Position numbers and translations under genes: made by a program. A DNA stretch of 64,000 bases from an uncultured Ruminococcus sp. GTDB lineage: Bacteria > Bacillota > Clostridia > Lachnospirales > Lachnospiraceae. The DNA is taken from positions 1 through 64,000 of the forward strand of contig CAJFGR010000005.1 of NCBI GenBank assembly GCA_904377845.1, in the 5' to 3' direction. The notes below the pieces were generated by a model. It did no database searches and was not told the origin of the DNA. It saw only the letters and a list, made by a program, of their open reading frames with translations. Of this stretch, positions 26,324 through 34,420 are shown in pieces. The first letter of the stretch is position 1. Each line of letters starts with the position of its first letter.

Positions 26324-26872
26324 TCATCTTTCCGACAGCAGCTCATAAGTTCTTTCAAACTCTTTTCTTTCAACGAAGTTAAAGTCCTCATCTGCAATCC
26401 GGCCTTTTTCATCTCTGGAAATCCTGTAAAAGACAATCACGGCATCCTTTGCCGCATACAGAATCGTCCCCCACAGCGGCGCCCGGAAATATTTATCAGG
26501 GTCATCCTCATGAAAAGTAAGCTGTTTGTGCTCCATGAGATATTGTATCTCAGGACACATCGGATCCCCGTACATCCATACAGATACTTCATTTGACCTC
26601 TGCTCGTAAAATTCCGCCGCAATATGACTGTGGTTTTTTTCAAAATATTCTGCACTGTTCGGATATGGCCTGCCGGAAGAATCAAGCTTGATGTAATCTC
26701 CTGTGTGTGCAATCTCACCTGTTTCCCCCATTGCCTCTGGTGAGAACACCTCAAAGCTTCCGTCTCCTCTCAGCCGGATCTCCCCTTCCGCCGTCAGCCC
26801 GTCCACCACACTGTTTTCTTCGCCAAGTCGATATGCCTGAACAACCGCCGGCCTTTTTCTTGCTTTTTTCAT
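26324..26872 (-). CDS. PGDYI-like small protein
   Basis: A 182-residue protein. Its opening KKARKRPAVVQAYRLGEE and the segment HTGDYIKLDSSGRPYPNSAEYFEKN resemble the phage-associated PGDYI-type domain, in which a xxPVxVEAxQ start is followed by GDWIV and a YPxxPxIFEKTY stretch. The C-terminal half is unrecognised. The start at 26872 is supported by CAGGAGGAAGAC. It lies 31 bases after yaaA and 56 before the 650-residue protein on the same strand, so it may belong to the same transcript. Function is unknown. Confidence 0.55.
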   Translation of the reverse strand: MKKARKRPAVVQAYRLGEENSVVDGLTAEGEIRLRGDGSFEVFSPEAMGETGEIAHTGDYIKLDSSGRPYPNSAEYFEKNHSHIAAEFYEQRSNEVSVWMYGDPMCPEIQYLMEHKQLTFHEDDPDKYFRAPLWGTILYAAKDAVIVFYRISRDEKGRIADEDFNFVERKEFERTYELLSER

Positions 26873-26903
26873 GTCTTCCTCCTGCGTCGCAGCATGACGC
26901 ACC

Positions 26904-27668
26904 TTATTTCAGGAATATATATTCCCGCTCATCTGAAAGCGCTTCCTCGAACCGGTACCCCAGTCTGTCGAACCCTTTGATCTCCTCCGGATCTTCCACC
27001 TCGTTCTCTGCCATGAAGCGCACCATCTCACCTCTCGCCATCTTGGCAAATGTTCCCTTCTGTTTCACTTTTCCGTCCGTCATCTCACCGAATACAATGG
27101 TCAGATATGTATCCTCAGGCTTCAGGTACTTTTCCACACATTTGGAGTACTCTTTGGACGCCAGATTTATAATCAGACTGCCCTGTCTGTTTTTTCCGTT
27201 TTCCGTCCGCTCCGCCCGAACCACTTCCCGGTACAGCTTATCGCCCCAGAACCGGTACAAGTCTCCGGCGGCGGATGCTTTTGCCTGCATCTCAAGTCTG
27301 TAAGGCACCACACCGTCAAAAGGCTTCAGCACACCGTAAAATCCGGACAGGATCCGCAGATGTTCCTGAATATAATCGGTCTCCGCGCCTCCGAATACTG
27401 CCGGAGCCATATACTGGTACTGGATCCCCTCGTAGGCAATAACTGCCGGGGTCAGATTTCTCTCCAGATCCATTTCCTGAAATCTTCTGTAATTCTGTTC
27501 TGCAATTTTGTCATTGCACTTCCATATCTCTTTTGCCTCTGCATAAGATAGACTGCGCATCCACTCTAAAAGCTCCCCGGTCTCTTTCAGATAGACCGGA
27601 ACACTTCGGCAGGCCAGTGTATCCGTATTTATATTCATTTTCTTTGCCGGTGAAATAATAATCCTCAT
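26904..27668 (-). CDS. yaaA: YaaA/UPF0246 peroxide-stress protein
   Basis: A 254-residue YaaA-family protein, normal length, starting RIIISPAKKM and containing YQYMAPAVFGG and LASKEYSKCVEKYL. In E. coli YaaA lowers intracellular free iron during peroxide stress and has DNA-binding ability. The start overlaps the stop of the upstream HAD gene (ATGA), so the two are translated together. Confidence 0.93.
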   Translation of the reverse strand: MRIIISPAKKMNINTDTLACRSVPVYLKETGELLEWMRSLSYAEAKEIWKCNDKIAEQNYRRFQEMDLERNLTPAVIAYEGIQYQYMAPAVFGGAETDYIQEHLRILSGFYGVLKPFDGVVPYRLEMQAKASAAGDLYRFWGDKLYREVVRAERTENGKNRQGSLIINLASKEYSKCVEKYLKPEDTYLTIVFGEMTDGKVKQKGTFAKMARGEMVRFMAENEVEDPEEIKGFDRLGYRFEEALSDEREYIFLK

Positions 27669-28534
27669 AATATTTTCTCCATCTCAAGAATTTTTCTGAT
27701 CCCCTGCGCCACTCCGTTATCATCATTGGATGCCACAATCTGATCGGCTGCCGCCCTGCACCCGGATGAGGCATTTGCCACGGCAAATCCGAGCCCCGCA
27801 TATTTCAGAAGACCAGAGTCATTATCCCCGTCGCCGAACGCGGCGAGTTCTTCGCTTTTAAGCCCCAGATACTCCATCAGAAACGCCGCGCCGGACTCTT
27901 TTCCCGCATCCCTGTGGGAAATCTCAAGGAGCTGTCTTGCCGAGGAGGTGATATACACATCCCGGATATTTTTCTGAAGATTTTTCCACAATTTATGCTT
28001 CATATCCTCATTTTTTACCACAAGATCAATGCAGTCCAGCTCTGATTTATGCTCCTGAATATAAGCCCTCATATCTTCAATCGGCGTACGGGTAGCCTGT
28101 ATGTAAGAAATGGCCTGCGGCATAGCGCCGAAACGCACCGGGTCAGCTACGTACCGGCTCTCCGCAAAAGCCCTGCCGTCGATAAACGCCTCGTAGGATA
28201 TCTGCTCTTCCTTTGTATATTCACCCCTCATCCGCTCCGGACCGGTATACTGAAGAATGTCGTCTACGGATTCCGGCGTCATCTTGAACTGTCTCAGGCA
28301 TTTCCTTTCGCGCAGATCATAGACCGCGGCCCCGTTGGATGTTATGGCATATTGTATCCCTCTGATTTCCGTGATCCCGGCCGGCAGGGAATCAAGCGCC
28401 CTTCCGCTCGCCACCACAACGTGAAGGCCGGCTGCAACAGCGCTCTCAATTGCTCTTCTGTTTATTTCACTCAAGTGGCCCTGACTATCCAGCGTCGTCC
28501 GGTCAAGGTCAAGGGCGATGCATTTTATCTTCAT
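27665..28534 (-). CDS. Cof-type HAD-superfamily phosphatase
   Basis: A 289-residue HAD hydrolase, subfamily IIB. Motif I is ALDLDRTTLDSQG; the usual Gly after the second Asp is replaced by Arg, which is uncommon. Motif II is VVASGRALDSL, and motif IV is AFGDGDNDSGLLKYAG, with a Lys-containing motif III upstream. I use the ATG at 28534, preceded by AGAGGT. It heads the run yaaA, PGDYI protein, 650-aa protein, kinase fusion, TrkA/RyR. The substrate is unknown. Confidence 0.88.
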   Translation of the reverse strand: MKIKCIALDLDRTTLDSQGHLSEINRRAIESAVAAGLHVVVASGRALDSLPAGITEIRGIQYAITSNGAAVYDLRERKCLRQFKMTPESVDDILQYTGPERMRGEYTKEEQISYEAFIDGRAFAESRYVADPVRFGAMPQAISYIQATRTPIEDMRAYIQEHKSELDCIDLVVKNEDMKHKLWKNLQKNIRDVYITSSARQLLEISHRDAGKESGAAFLMEYLGLKSEELAAFGDGDNDSGLLKYAGLGFAVANASSGCRAAADQIVASNDDNGVAQGIRKILEMEKIL

Positions 28535-28555
28535 GTTCTTATACCTCTGCACGAA

Positions 28556-28586
28556 TAGTCCAGCCCCGCTGATGGCTGAACTGCCG
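28556..28586. repeat. Short GTTCAGC-family palindrome (copy E)
   Basis: AGTCCAGCC and GGCTGAACT pair around an 8-base loop immediately downstream of the decayed alkyltransferase reading frame. This looks like a minimal member of the repeat family at 486-572. Confidence 0.5.
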
Positions 28587-28588
28587 CT

Positions 28589-28815
28589 TTATATGTTCTG
28601 TATTTTAAATATTTCCTGAAAGCGCAGCGCTTCCTCTATCGTATTGTGCCAGCCGTCCTTCTTAAGGTCTACCTGCCAGCCGTCCGGAGTAAAATGGACT
28701 TCCACGCCCTCATTTTCCAGAAGCAGCTTCTGCATATCTGCCCGTATGTCGCGGCCTTTCCGTAAGGAATCGCACGGCAGACGATGGCGGCACGTTTGTA
28801 GAAATCGAAACTCAT
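28589..28815 (-). pseudogene. Decayed alkyltransferase-like (ATL/Ogt C-domain) gene
   Basis: The ATG at 28815 (behind AGAGGATAAC) opens MSFDFYKRAAIVCRAIPYGKA ending ATYGQI, the typical start of small alkyltransferase-like proteins. The frame then jumps. The C-terminal part, LLLENEGVEVHFTPDG followed by VDLKKDGW, continues in another frame to a stop at 28589. The middle, which should include the PCHRV active-site region, is absent. An internal deletion with frameshift is the simplest reading. The upstream frame alone would end after about 49 codons. Confidence 0.8.
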
Positions 28816-28838
28816 TGTTATCCTCTTGTTTTCTTCTG

Positions 28839-29405
28839 TTACTTATCTGAATTGTTACATACGATATATTTCTCTGTAATCTGCATGATCTTCTGCAGAT
28901 TCTCCAAATCTGTCATCACATCGCCTGTCTCCAGCGAGTGATTTGCCCCCTCTGTGATATACAGCGGGAAACCGCCTTTTTCACAGCCTTCTTTTATGGC
29001 TTCGTGGTCCACCCACGAGTCTTTTGTTCCGGTGAATGCGATTCCCGGCTGAGTCATGAACTGAAAAGAGGCTTCCACCGGCGTGTAATAGATGTTTCTT
29101 GTTTTCAGATGATGCTTTCCCGCGTATGCAGAGGAAACCGCAGTGCCCACACTCTTCGAGATAAACAGGATGTCGTCATATGCAGAGAAATCCACGTCTT
29201 TTAAGATTTCTTCCGCCTGCTCCACTGCACTGAAGAATGCTTTTTCCATCTTTTCCCTGGAACCTTTCACTCCCTTGGGGAACTTCCCGTATGGCACTTC
29301 GACGATCTCGTATCCGTTCTGGGACGCGATCTTCTTGCTATAGTAGAGGAGCGGCTTGTCCGTGTGATAGCCGACGCCCGGGAAAATAACTGCGAGTTTT
29401 TTCAT
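28839..29405 (-). CDS. Small alpha/beta-hydrolase-like protein
   Basis: A 188-residue cytoplasmic protein. It begins LAVIFPGVGYHTDKPLLYY, and a nucleophile-elbow-like ISKSVGTAVS lies near residues 82-91. A late GANHSLETGD contains the likely catalytic His, and the acid may be Asp in GTKDSWVDH. This pattern fits small alpha/beta hydrolases such as dienelactone-hydrolase-like proteins. The substrate is unknown. It is followed by the pseudogene and preceded by the DUF4143 ATPase, all on the minus strand. Confidence 0.7.
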   Translation of the reverse strand: MKKLAVIFPGVGYHTDKPLLYYSKKIASQNGYEIVEVPYGKFPKGVKGSREKMEKAFFSAVEQAEEILKDVDFSAYDDILFISKSVGTAVSSAYAGKHHLKTRNIYYTPVEASFQFMTQPGIAFTGTKDSWVDHEAIKEGCEKGGFPLYITEGANHSLETGDVMTDLENLQKIMQITEKYIVCNNSDK

Positions 29406-29428
29406 GGGTAAATACCTCCTGTAGTTTA

Positions 29429-30799
29429 TTATAAAAACGGTACCATATAAACCGGCAGATATATGATCTCATCTTCAACTTTCAGGTCACCTGTATGCAC
29501 AACATACGCCGTATGAAGCTGCTCATGATATCTTTTTCTGAATTTGTTCAAAGAATTCAGTGTATAGTTATTGCCTGATTTCACCTCGATAGGAGAGATA
29601 TTGTGCCGGCTTGTAATCCTGCTCTTTGCTATAAGAAAATCAATCTCCATACGTGCATCCGCATCATCACGGGAAGAATTCGAGTAAAAATACAGCGCAT
29701 GACCGGAAGCAGCAAGCATCTGTGCCACAATATTTTCCATAAGCATTCCCTTATTCACTTCCAGCTTATTAAACAAAAGTTTGCGATAAATCTCCTCCGC
29801 GACAAGACCATTTTCATCGAATGCATGGCTGATCAAAAGCCCTGTATCTGCCATATAACATTTCATTGTCATCCTGTCCATATTCATTCGAAGTCCGATA
29901 TTAGGTTCCGTTGAATTATAACAGATGTTCACGATCATCGCATCGTCCAGCCAGGCAAATGCATCCTCATACTCCCGCATCCTCGCATCTTTTCTGATAG
30001 ATGCAAGCCGGAATTTTTTCTCGTGTTTATTTAACTGTGCCGGTATTTCATCAAAAATACTCTCAACTTTTCTTTCATAACCCACTGCATATTTGCCGAC
30101 ATCGGCGCGATACAACGTCAGTATGTCTCTTTTTATCTGATCCACTTTATCAAAGTCTTTTGTTGCCGCATATTCCTGAACAGCCTGAGGCATTCCGCCC
30201 ACGATCATATACTGCCGGAACCAGTCAAGCGCTTTTCTATGCATCATCTGTCCCAAAGACCGTCTCTTTTCAAAACAGTTCTCCGCAAGTCCCATCAACG
30301 TATCATTTCCCATGGCCCAGAGGAATTCTTCAAAATCCATGGGATACATTTTGATATGCCGCTCTTCTGATGGTATTACAATATCCTGTACATTTCTCTT
30401 GATAGAAATAAGTGAGCCTGTTTCCAGAAAGTGATACCGGCCATCCGCCACAAAATATTTTATTGCAGCTCTCGCACGGGGAAAAAGCTGCACTTCGTCA
30501 AAAACGATCAGAGATTCTTTCTCGTACAGCTTTATATTATAATAGGCTGATAGATACATAAAAAAGGTATCCAAATCATTCAGATAATGCTGGAACAGCT
30601 CTTTGACCTCGTCCGCCGCATTGTTAAAATCTACAATAATATATGATTTATATTCGTTTTTTCCGAACTGATCTGCAATATAGCTTTTTCCTACACGACG
30701 CGCCCCATCAATCAAAAGTGCCGTTCTATCCGCTCCGTCCTGCTTCCACTTCAGAAGTTTATCGTAAATTTTTCTCTTCATTTCGTTTGTTTCCCACAT
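29429..30799 (-). CDS. AAA-type ATPase with DUF4143 domain
   Basis: A 456-residue member of the large archaeal/bacterial ATPase family with C-terminal DUF4143, which has a restriction-nuclease-like fold. The Walker A motif is DGARRVGKSYIA (about residues 31-42), the Walker B segment LIVFDEVQLFPRARAAIK, and an Arg-sensor region follows. The C-terminal part holds DARMEIDFLIAKS and PIEVKSGNNY, the nuclease-like core. The start is the ATG at 30799, directly after a tandem 33-bp repeat carrying TATAAT. The biological role of these common genes is poorly defined. Confidence 0.88.
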   Translation of the reverse strand: MWETNEMKRKIYDKLLKWKQDGADRTALLIDGARRVGKSYIADQFGKNEYKSYIIVDFNNAADEVKELFQHYLNDLDTFFMYLSAYYNIKLYEKESLIVFDEVQLFPRARAAIKYFVADGRYHFLETGSLISIKRNVQDIVIPSEERHIKMYPMDFEEFLWAMGNDTLMGLAENCFEKRRSLGQMMHRKALDWFRQYMIVGGMPQAVQEYAATKDFDKVDQIKRDILTLYRADVGKYAVGYERKVESIFDEIPAQLNKHEKKFRLASIRKDARMREYEDAFAWLDDAMIVNICYNSTEPNIGLRMNMDRMTMKCYMADTGLLISHAFDENGLVAEEIYRKLLFNKLEVNKGMLMENIVAQMLAASGHALYFYSNSSRDDADARMEIDFLIAKSRITSRHNISPIEVKSGNNYTLNSLNKFRKRYHEQLHTAYVVHTGDLKVEDEIIYLPVYMVPFL

Positions 30800-30877
30800 T
30801 TTCAAGATTTTTATACAGCTATTATATCACGTTTTCAAGATTTTTATACAGCTATTATATCACGTTTTCAAGATTTT
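30799..30877 (-). repeat. 33-bp tandem repeat carrying a -10 box, upstream of the DUF4143 ATPase
   Basis: Two exact 33-bp units (30799-30831 and 30832-30864) are followed by a partial third unit up to about 30877. On the minus strand each full unit contains TATAAT and ATCTTGAAAA, and the ATG of the ATPase gene begins at the last base triplet of the array. The duplication therefore copies a promoter or operator segment. Confidence 0.8.
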
Positions 30878-30892
30878 TAATCGAATAGGGGC

Positions 30893-31038
30893 GTTGCCCG
30901 TCGGATGTACGCTCGTGCAAGCACGGCGTCCGCCCTCCGGGCTTATCGCGCAGTTCGCGGCATAGCCGCTCACTGTCCGTTGCCCGGCAAATGTCCACTC
31001 ATGCAAGCATGGTGGCCGCTTGCCGGGCTTATCGCGCA
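30893..31038. repeat. Pair of 60-bp palindromic repeats
   Basis: Positions 30893-30952 and 30979-31038 are two versions of one 60-bp unit, beginning GTTGCCCG and ending GGGCTTATCGCGCA. Each folds on itself: outer GCCCGG with CCGGGC, inner GTGCAAGCAC or ATGCAAGCAT. Where the copies differ, many changes keep the pairing. They occupy the gap between the ATPase promoter and the end of the ech operon. Confidence 0.7.
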
Positions 31039-31074
31039 AAAAAGGAAGAACTCCGCAATCTTGGAATTCTTCCC
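31038..31074 (-). terminator. Terminator of the ech operon
   Basis: On the minus strand GGAAGAA and TTCTTCC form a stem followed by six T, just after the echF stop codon. Confidence 0.8.
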
Positions 31075-31080
31075 GTGTCT

Positions 31081-31644
31081 TTACCCTTTCAGCTCTATCG
31101 CTTTCTTCGGGCAGGCCCCCGCGCAGATGCCGCATTCCACGCACTTCTCCTCGTCCAGCTCCCAGATCTTCTCTTTCCGGTCTACATGAAGCGCTTCCTG
31201 CGGACATTTCTTCGCGCAGAGTGTACAGTATACGCATTTTTCTGTATCCACCACAGGCTTGCCGCCCGCCGCGGCTGCCGCCTCTTTCTTCTCTTCCTTC
31301 GGTTTCGTAAATGTCTCGCTCTTCTTCAGAATATCCGGCTCTGTATATCCTTTCTCCATGAACAGGCATTTCTTCGGACAGGTAGCCACGCAGAAACCGC
31401 ACTGTACGCAGTCAAAGCGTTCGATCGTCCACGTTCCCGCTTTTCTGTCCACCCGGATAGCCTGGGAAGGGCAGGAACGCATACACAGACCGCAGCTGAT
31501 GCAGTTCTCGATCTCGATGCGGATGTGTCCGCGCATCCGTTCCGGATATTGTGCAGGCTCGAAAGGATACTGTGTTGTCGCCGGTTTTTTGAAGAGATTT
31601 TTGATCACCCTTCCGGCAAATGTAAACATTCTCGTCTTTTTCAT
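31081..31644 (-). CDS. echF: EchF-like polyferredoxin subunit with four [4Fe-4S] motifs
   Basis: A 187-residue electron-transfer subunit of a membrane-bound NiFe hydrogenase. The first half has two CxxCxxCxxxCP motifs (Cys48-58 and Cys79-89), as in EchF/NuoI. An Ala/Lys/Glu linker (about 115-130) then leads to a second ferredoxin-like half with motifs at Cys137-147 and Cys168-178. Typical EchF has only the first pair, so the second half looks like an added dicluster ferredoxin. It is the last gene of the operon, followed by a terminator. The extra clusters probably extend the electron wire to ferredoxin or another donor. Confidence 0.88.
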   Translation of the reverse strand: MKKTRMFTFAGRVIKNLFKKPATTQYPFEPAQYPERMRGHIRIEIENCISCGLCMRSCPSQAIRVDRKAGTWTIERFDCVQCGFCVATCPKKCLFMEKGYTEPDILKKSETFTKPKEEKKEAAAAAGGKPVVDTEKCVYCTLCAKKCPQEALHVDRKEKIWELDEEKCVECGICAGACPKKAIELKG

Positions 31645-31662
31645 ACTGCTTCTCCTTTCTGC

Positions 31663-32742
31663 CTAGCGTTCCGTACAGCTTACGCACGGATCGATGGTCA
31701 GGATCAGGATCGGCACATCAGCCAGCTGGCATCCCTTCAGGATTTCCACCATCGGCGGGATATTGCTCGTTGTAGGGGTGCGCAGACGGAAACGATCCAG
31801 ATATTTTGTCCCGTTTCCTTTCACATAATAGATCGCCTCGCCTCTGGGCTGCTCGATCCGCATGAAATATTCCCCGTTCGGATTGCCTTTTACGGGCACA
31901 TTGATATCTCCGGACGGAATCTTGCCGATGGCCTCCCGGATCAGATCAAAGGACTGGAACAATTCTTTCAGCCTCACCTCGCAGCGTCCGTAACAGTCTC
32001 CGTCAGTTGATGTAATCGGCGCCACAGTCAGATCTTTATATGCCCCGTATCCCAGCATACGTACGTCATACTCGACTCCGCTGGCTCTCAGCATGGGACC
32101 GACCGCCCCGAGAGCAACCGCATCCTCTTTCTTAAGGACACCCGCTCCTTTCAGACGGCTTTGTACGGTGTAGTCCTGAAGGAAAGTGTTCACTACAGGC
32201 TTTATATCCTTTTCAATATCCTTGACTGCCTCCAGCAGATGGTTCAGCATTGTGCTGTCCATATCTTTCTGGACTCCGCCCACCTGGTTGACCGAGTGGA
32301 TGATTCTGCCGCCGGCTGTCTCGTCAAACATATCGAGGATCTTCTCGCGCAGCCGCCAGCTCTCCATAAACAGACTCTCAAATCCCATGGCGTCCGCCAG
32401 AAGACCGAGCCAGAGCAGATGGCTGTGGATTCGGCTCATCTCCACCCAGATCGCGCGCAGATAATTCGCCCTCTCCGGCACCTCCACGCCCATAACTTCC
32501 TCTACCGCCATACAGTAGCCAAGTCCGTGGCCGCAGCTGCATATGCCGCAGATCCTTTCTGCAATATAACAATACTGTTTAAAATCCCTCTTTTCTACAA
32601 GTTTCTCAAGGCCTCTGTGGATATAGCCGATACTGGGAACCGCCTGTACCACAGTCTCATCCTCCAACACCAGATCCAGATGTACCGGCTCCGGCAGAAC
32701 AGGATGCTGAGGGCCAAAAGGTACGATACTTCTCTTTGCCAT
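31663..32742 (-). CDS. echE: EchE, NiFe hydrogenase large (catalytic) subunit
   Basis: A 359-residue catalytic subunit of the Ech/group 4 type. The NiFe ligands are Cys65 and Cys68 in ERICGICSCGH and Cys353 and Cys356 in the final DPCVSCTER. The protein ends right there, so it has no C-terminal extension to be cleaved during maturation, as in several Ech enzymes. It reduces protons with ferredoxin electrons, or the reverse, coupled to ion movement by EchA/B. Order and spacing match the canonical echABCDEF operon. Confidence 0.95.
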   Translation of the reverse strand: MAKRSIVPFGPQHPVLPEPVHLDLVLEDETVVQAVPSIGYIHRGLEKLVEKRDFKQYCYIAERICGICSCGHGLGYCMAVEEVMGVEVPERANYLRAIWVEMSRIHSHLLWLGLLADAMGFESLFMESWRLREKILDMFDETAGGRIIHSVNQVGGVQKDMDSTMLNHLLEAVKDIEKDIKPVVNTFLQDYTVQSRLKGAGVLKKEDAVALGAVGPMLRASGVEYDVRMLGYGAYKDLTVAPITSTDGDCYGRCEVRLKELFQSFDLIREAIGKIPSGDINVPVKGNPNGEYFMRIEQPRGEAIYYVKGNGTKYLDRFRLRTPTTSNIPPMVEILKGCQLADVPILILTIDPCVSCTER

Positions 32743-32747
32743 TTTCT

Positions 32748-33104
32748 CTACTCCTTTTTCTTAAACGGTGTCTCTACGTCGATCCGGTACAATTTATCCT
32801 TATAATCCGGTTTGATCGTCCTGATCTTCACGCCAAACAGCTGCTCCGCCTCATTTTCCTGCAGAAACGCACAGGGATAAATCTGTGTGATACTGGCGAC
32901 TTCTTCAGCCTCCGCCACTTCCAGCCGGAGCGTCACCATATCGTATCTCAGACAGAAGGAATAACTCATCTCATATCCGCCCTCAATGCAGGACGCGCAG
33001 ATCTGAACCAGACGCCAGTTCTCTGTCTTCATATGCACGACGGCCGGGAAAAATTCCGCTGCAGTAATCTTTCTGATCTCATTCTTATACTCCATCACCG
33101 TCAC
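32748..33104 (-). CDS. echD: EchD, NuoC-like hydrogenase subunit
   Basis: A 118-residue hydrophilic subunit homologous to the 30-kDa subunit (NuoC) of complex I. The C-terminal IKPDYKDKLYRIDVETPFKK and the SYSFCLRYDMVTLRLEVAE segment fit this small family. It overlaps echC by 4 bases and precedes echE by 5 bases. Confidence 0.85.
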   Translation of the reverse strand: MTVMEYKNEIRKITAAEFFPAVVHMKTENWRLVQICASCIEGGYEMSYSFCLRYDMVTLRLEVAEAEEVASITQIYPCAFLQENEAEQLFGVKIRTIKPDYKDKLYRIDVETPFKKKE

Positions 33105-33538
33105 CTCCCGTCCTTAGCCATAGCTGCCTGTTTTGCATCCAGTATATCCAGAGCCTTGACAACTCCGTCGATAATGGACTCCGGACGCGCAGCGCAGCCC
33201 GGAACATATACGTCGACCGGGATCACGGTGTCGATCCCGCCTTTGATATTGTAACATTCCTTAAATACACCGCCTGTACAGGCGCAGATCCCGACTGCCA
33301 CAACAACCTTGGGTTCCGGCATCTGGCTGTAGATCTGTTTTACCACGCTCTCGGTCTGACTGTTCACACCGCCTGTGATCAGCAGAATATCCGCCTGAAA
33401 CGGATCTCCCGTATTGATGATGCCGAAGCGTTCGATATCATATTTCGGTGTGAGACAGTCGAGAACCTCAATGTCACACCCGTTGCAGCTGCTGGCATCA
33501 TAGTGGAGCAGCCACGGTGATTTTGATACTTTATTCAT
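33101..33538 (-). CDS. echC: EchC, NiFe hydrogenase small subunit
   Basis: A 145-residue NuoB-like small subunit carrying the proximal [4Fe-4S] cluster. The ligands are Cys18 and Cys21 in DASSCNGCDIE, Cys85 in VGICACTGG and Cys115 in VPGCAARP. It is short, lacking the extra clusters of uptake hydrogenases, as expected for group 4 enzymes. Confidence 0.93.
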   Translation of the reverse strand: MNKVSKSPWLLHYDASSCNGCDIEVLDCLTPKYDIERFGIINTGDPFQADILLITGGVNSQTESVVKQIYSQMPEPKVVVAVGICACTGGVFKECYNIKGGIDTVIPVDVYVPGCAARPESIIDGVVKALDILDAKQAAMAKDGR

Positions 33539-33556
33539 AATTTATCTGCCTCCTGC

Positions 33557-34420
33557 TCACTTGTCCAACATCAGAATCAGTATATTCACTCCGCCGGCTA
33601 CCAGTGTCACCACCCAGCAGCTGTAGAGAAGGGTTTTCCATTTTACACGGGCGCTGATATTATCCCACAGCGTCTCCATAAAGAAGATCACGGCACAGAT
33701 CAGGATTGCCACGATCCAGCTCCACCATGTGCTGTTGATAAAGAACAGGCAGAAAATCCCGAGCAGCAGCACCATTTCGTAATATTCGGCAATATTCATG
33801 ATGGCAAGCGTAGTGCCGGACATCTCTGTCGTCAATCCCTTTACCATCTCCTGATGGGCATGATGGCTGGTGGAAAGGTCAAAGGGTGATTTCCTGAATT
33901 TAATCGCCGCCGTAAACATAAAACCGACCAGAAGCCCCGGCATCCACAGGACTGCACTTATATCCGCGCGGATGATATCCGACACCTGGAAAGATCCTGT
34001 CGTCAGATAGAAGCCCACGGCAATCAGAAGCGTCAGCGGCTCATAGGCCATCATCTGCAGCATCTCCCTGCTGGCTCCCATATTCGCATAGGGCGAAGAG
34101 TCGCTGGACGCCGCCATAATAAGAAACATATCTGCGGTACTTAATATAAAGAGCACCATCAGAAGGTCTGCTCCGTAAAAGAGCATACAGCCCGCGATCA
34201 TCAGGATCACAAGATAACTCAGATTCAGAAGAAGCTGTACATTGTTGACCGCGATCATCTCTTTGGAAAAAAGTTTTCCAAGGTCATAAAACGGCTGAAG
34301 GAGGCCCGGACCTTTTCTCCGCTGCATCCTCGCACTGATGATACGGTCCACTCCGTCCAGCAGCGCTCCGAGGAAAGGTGCCAGGATCAGGTAAGCCAGT
34401 ACAAAAACTATTTTCACCAT
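33557..34420 (-). CDS. echB: EchB, NuoH-like membrane subunit
   Basis: A 287-residue integral membrane protein with about eight helices, homologous to NuoH. Diagnostic segments are RRKGPGLLQPFYDLGKLFSKE (about 35-55, on the cytoplasmic side) and FRKSPFDLSTSHHAHQEMV. It links the hydrogenase module to the ion-translocating subunit. The start follows AGGAGG and overlaps echA by 7 bases. Confidence 0.93.
   Translation of the reverse strand: MVKIVFVLAYLILAPFLGALLDGVDRIISARMQRRKGPGLLQPFYDLGKLFSKEMIAVNNVQLLLNLSYLVILMIAGCMLFYGADLLMVLFILSTADMFLIMAASSDSSPYANMGASREMLQMMAYEPLTLLIAVGFYLTTGSFQVSDIIRADISAVLWMPGLLVGFMFTAAIKFRKSPFDLSTSHHAHQEMVKGLTTEMSGTTLAIMNIAEYYEMVLLLGIFCLFFINSTWWSWIVAILICAVIFFMETLWDNISARVKWKTLLYSCWVVTLVAGGVNILILMLDK

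Noticed and set aside
30893..31038. Possible CRISPR array from two similar 60-bp units
   Set aside because: Only two units, each palindromic throughout, with a 26-base gap and no cas genes.
30860..31402. A 180-codon minus-strand open frame overlapping the end of echF
   Set aside because: It is a shadow of echF and of the 60-bp palindromes in another frame, with a Gly/Arg-rich composition and no start site.
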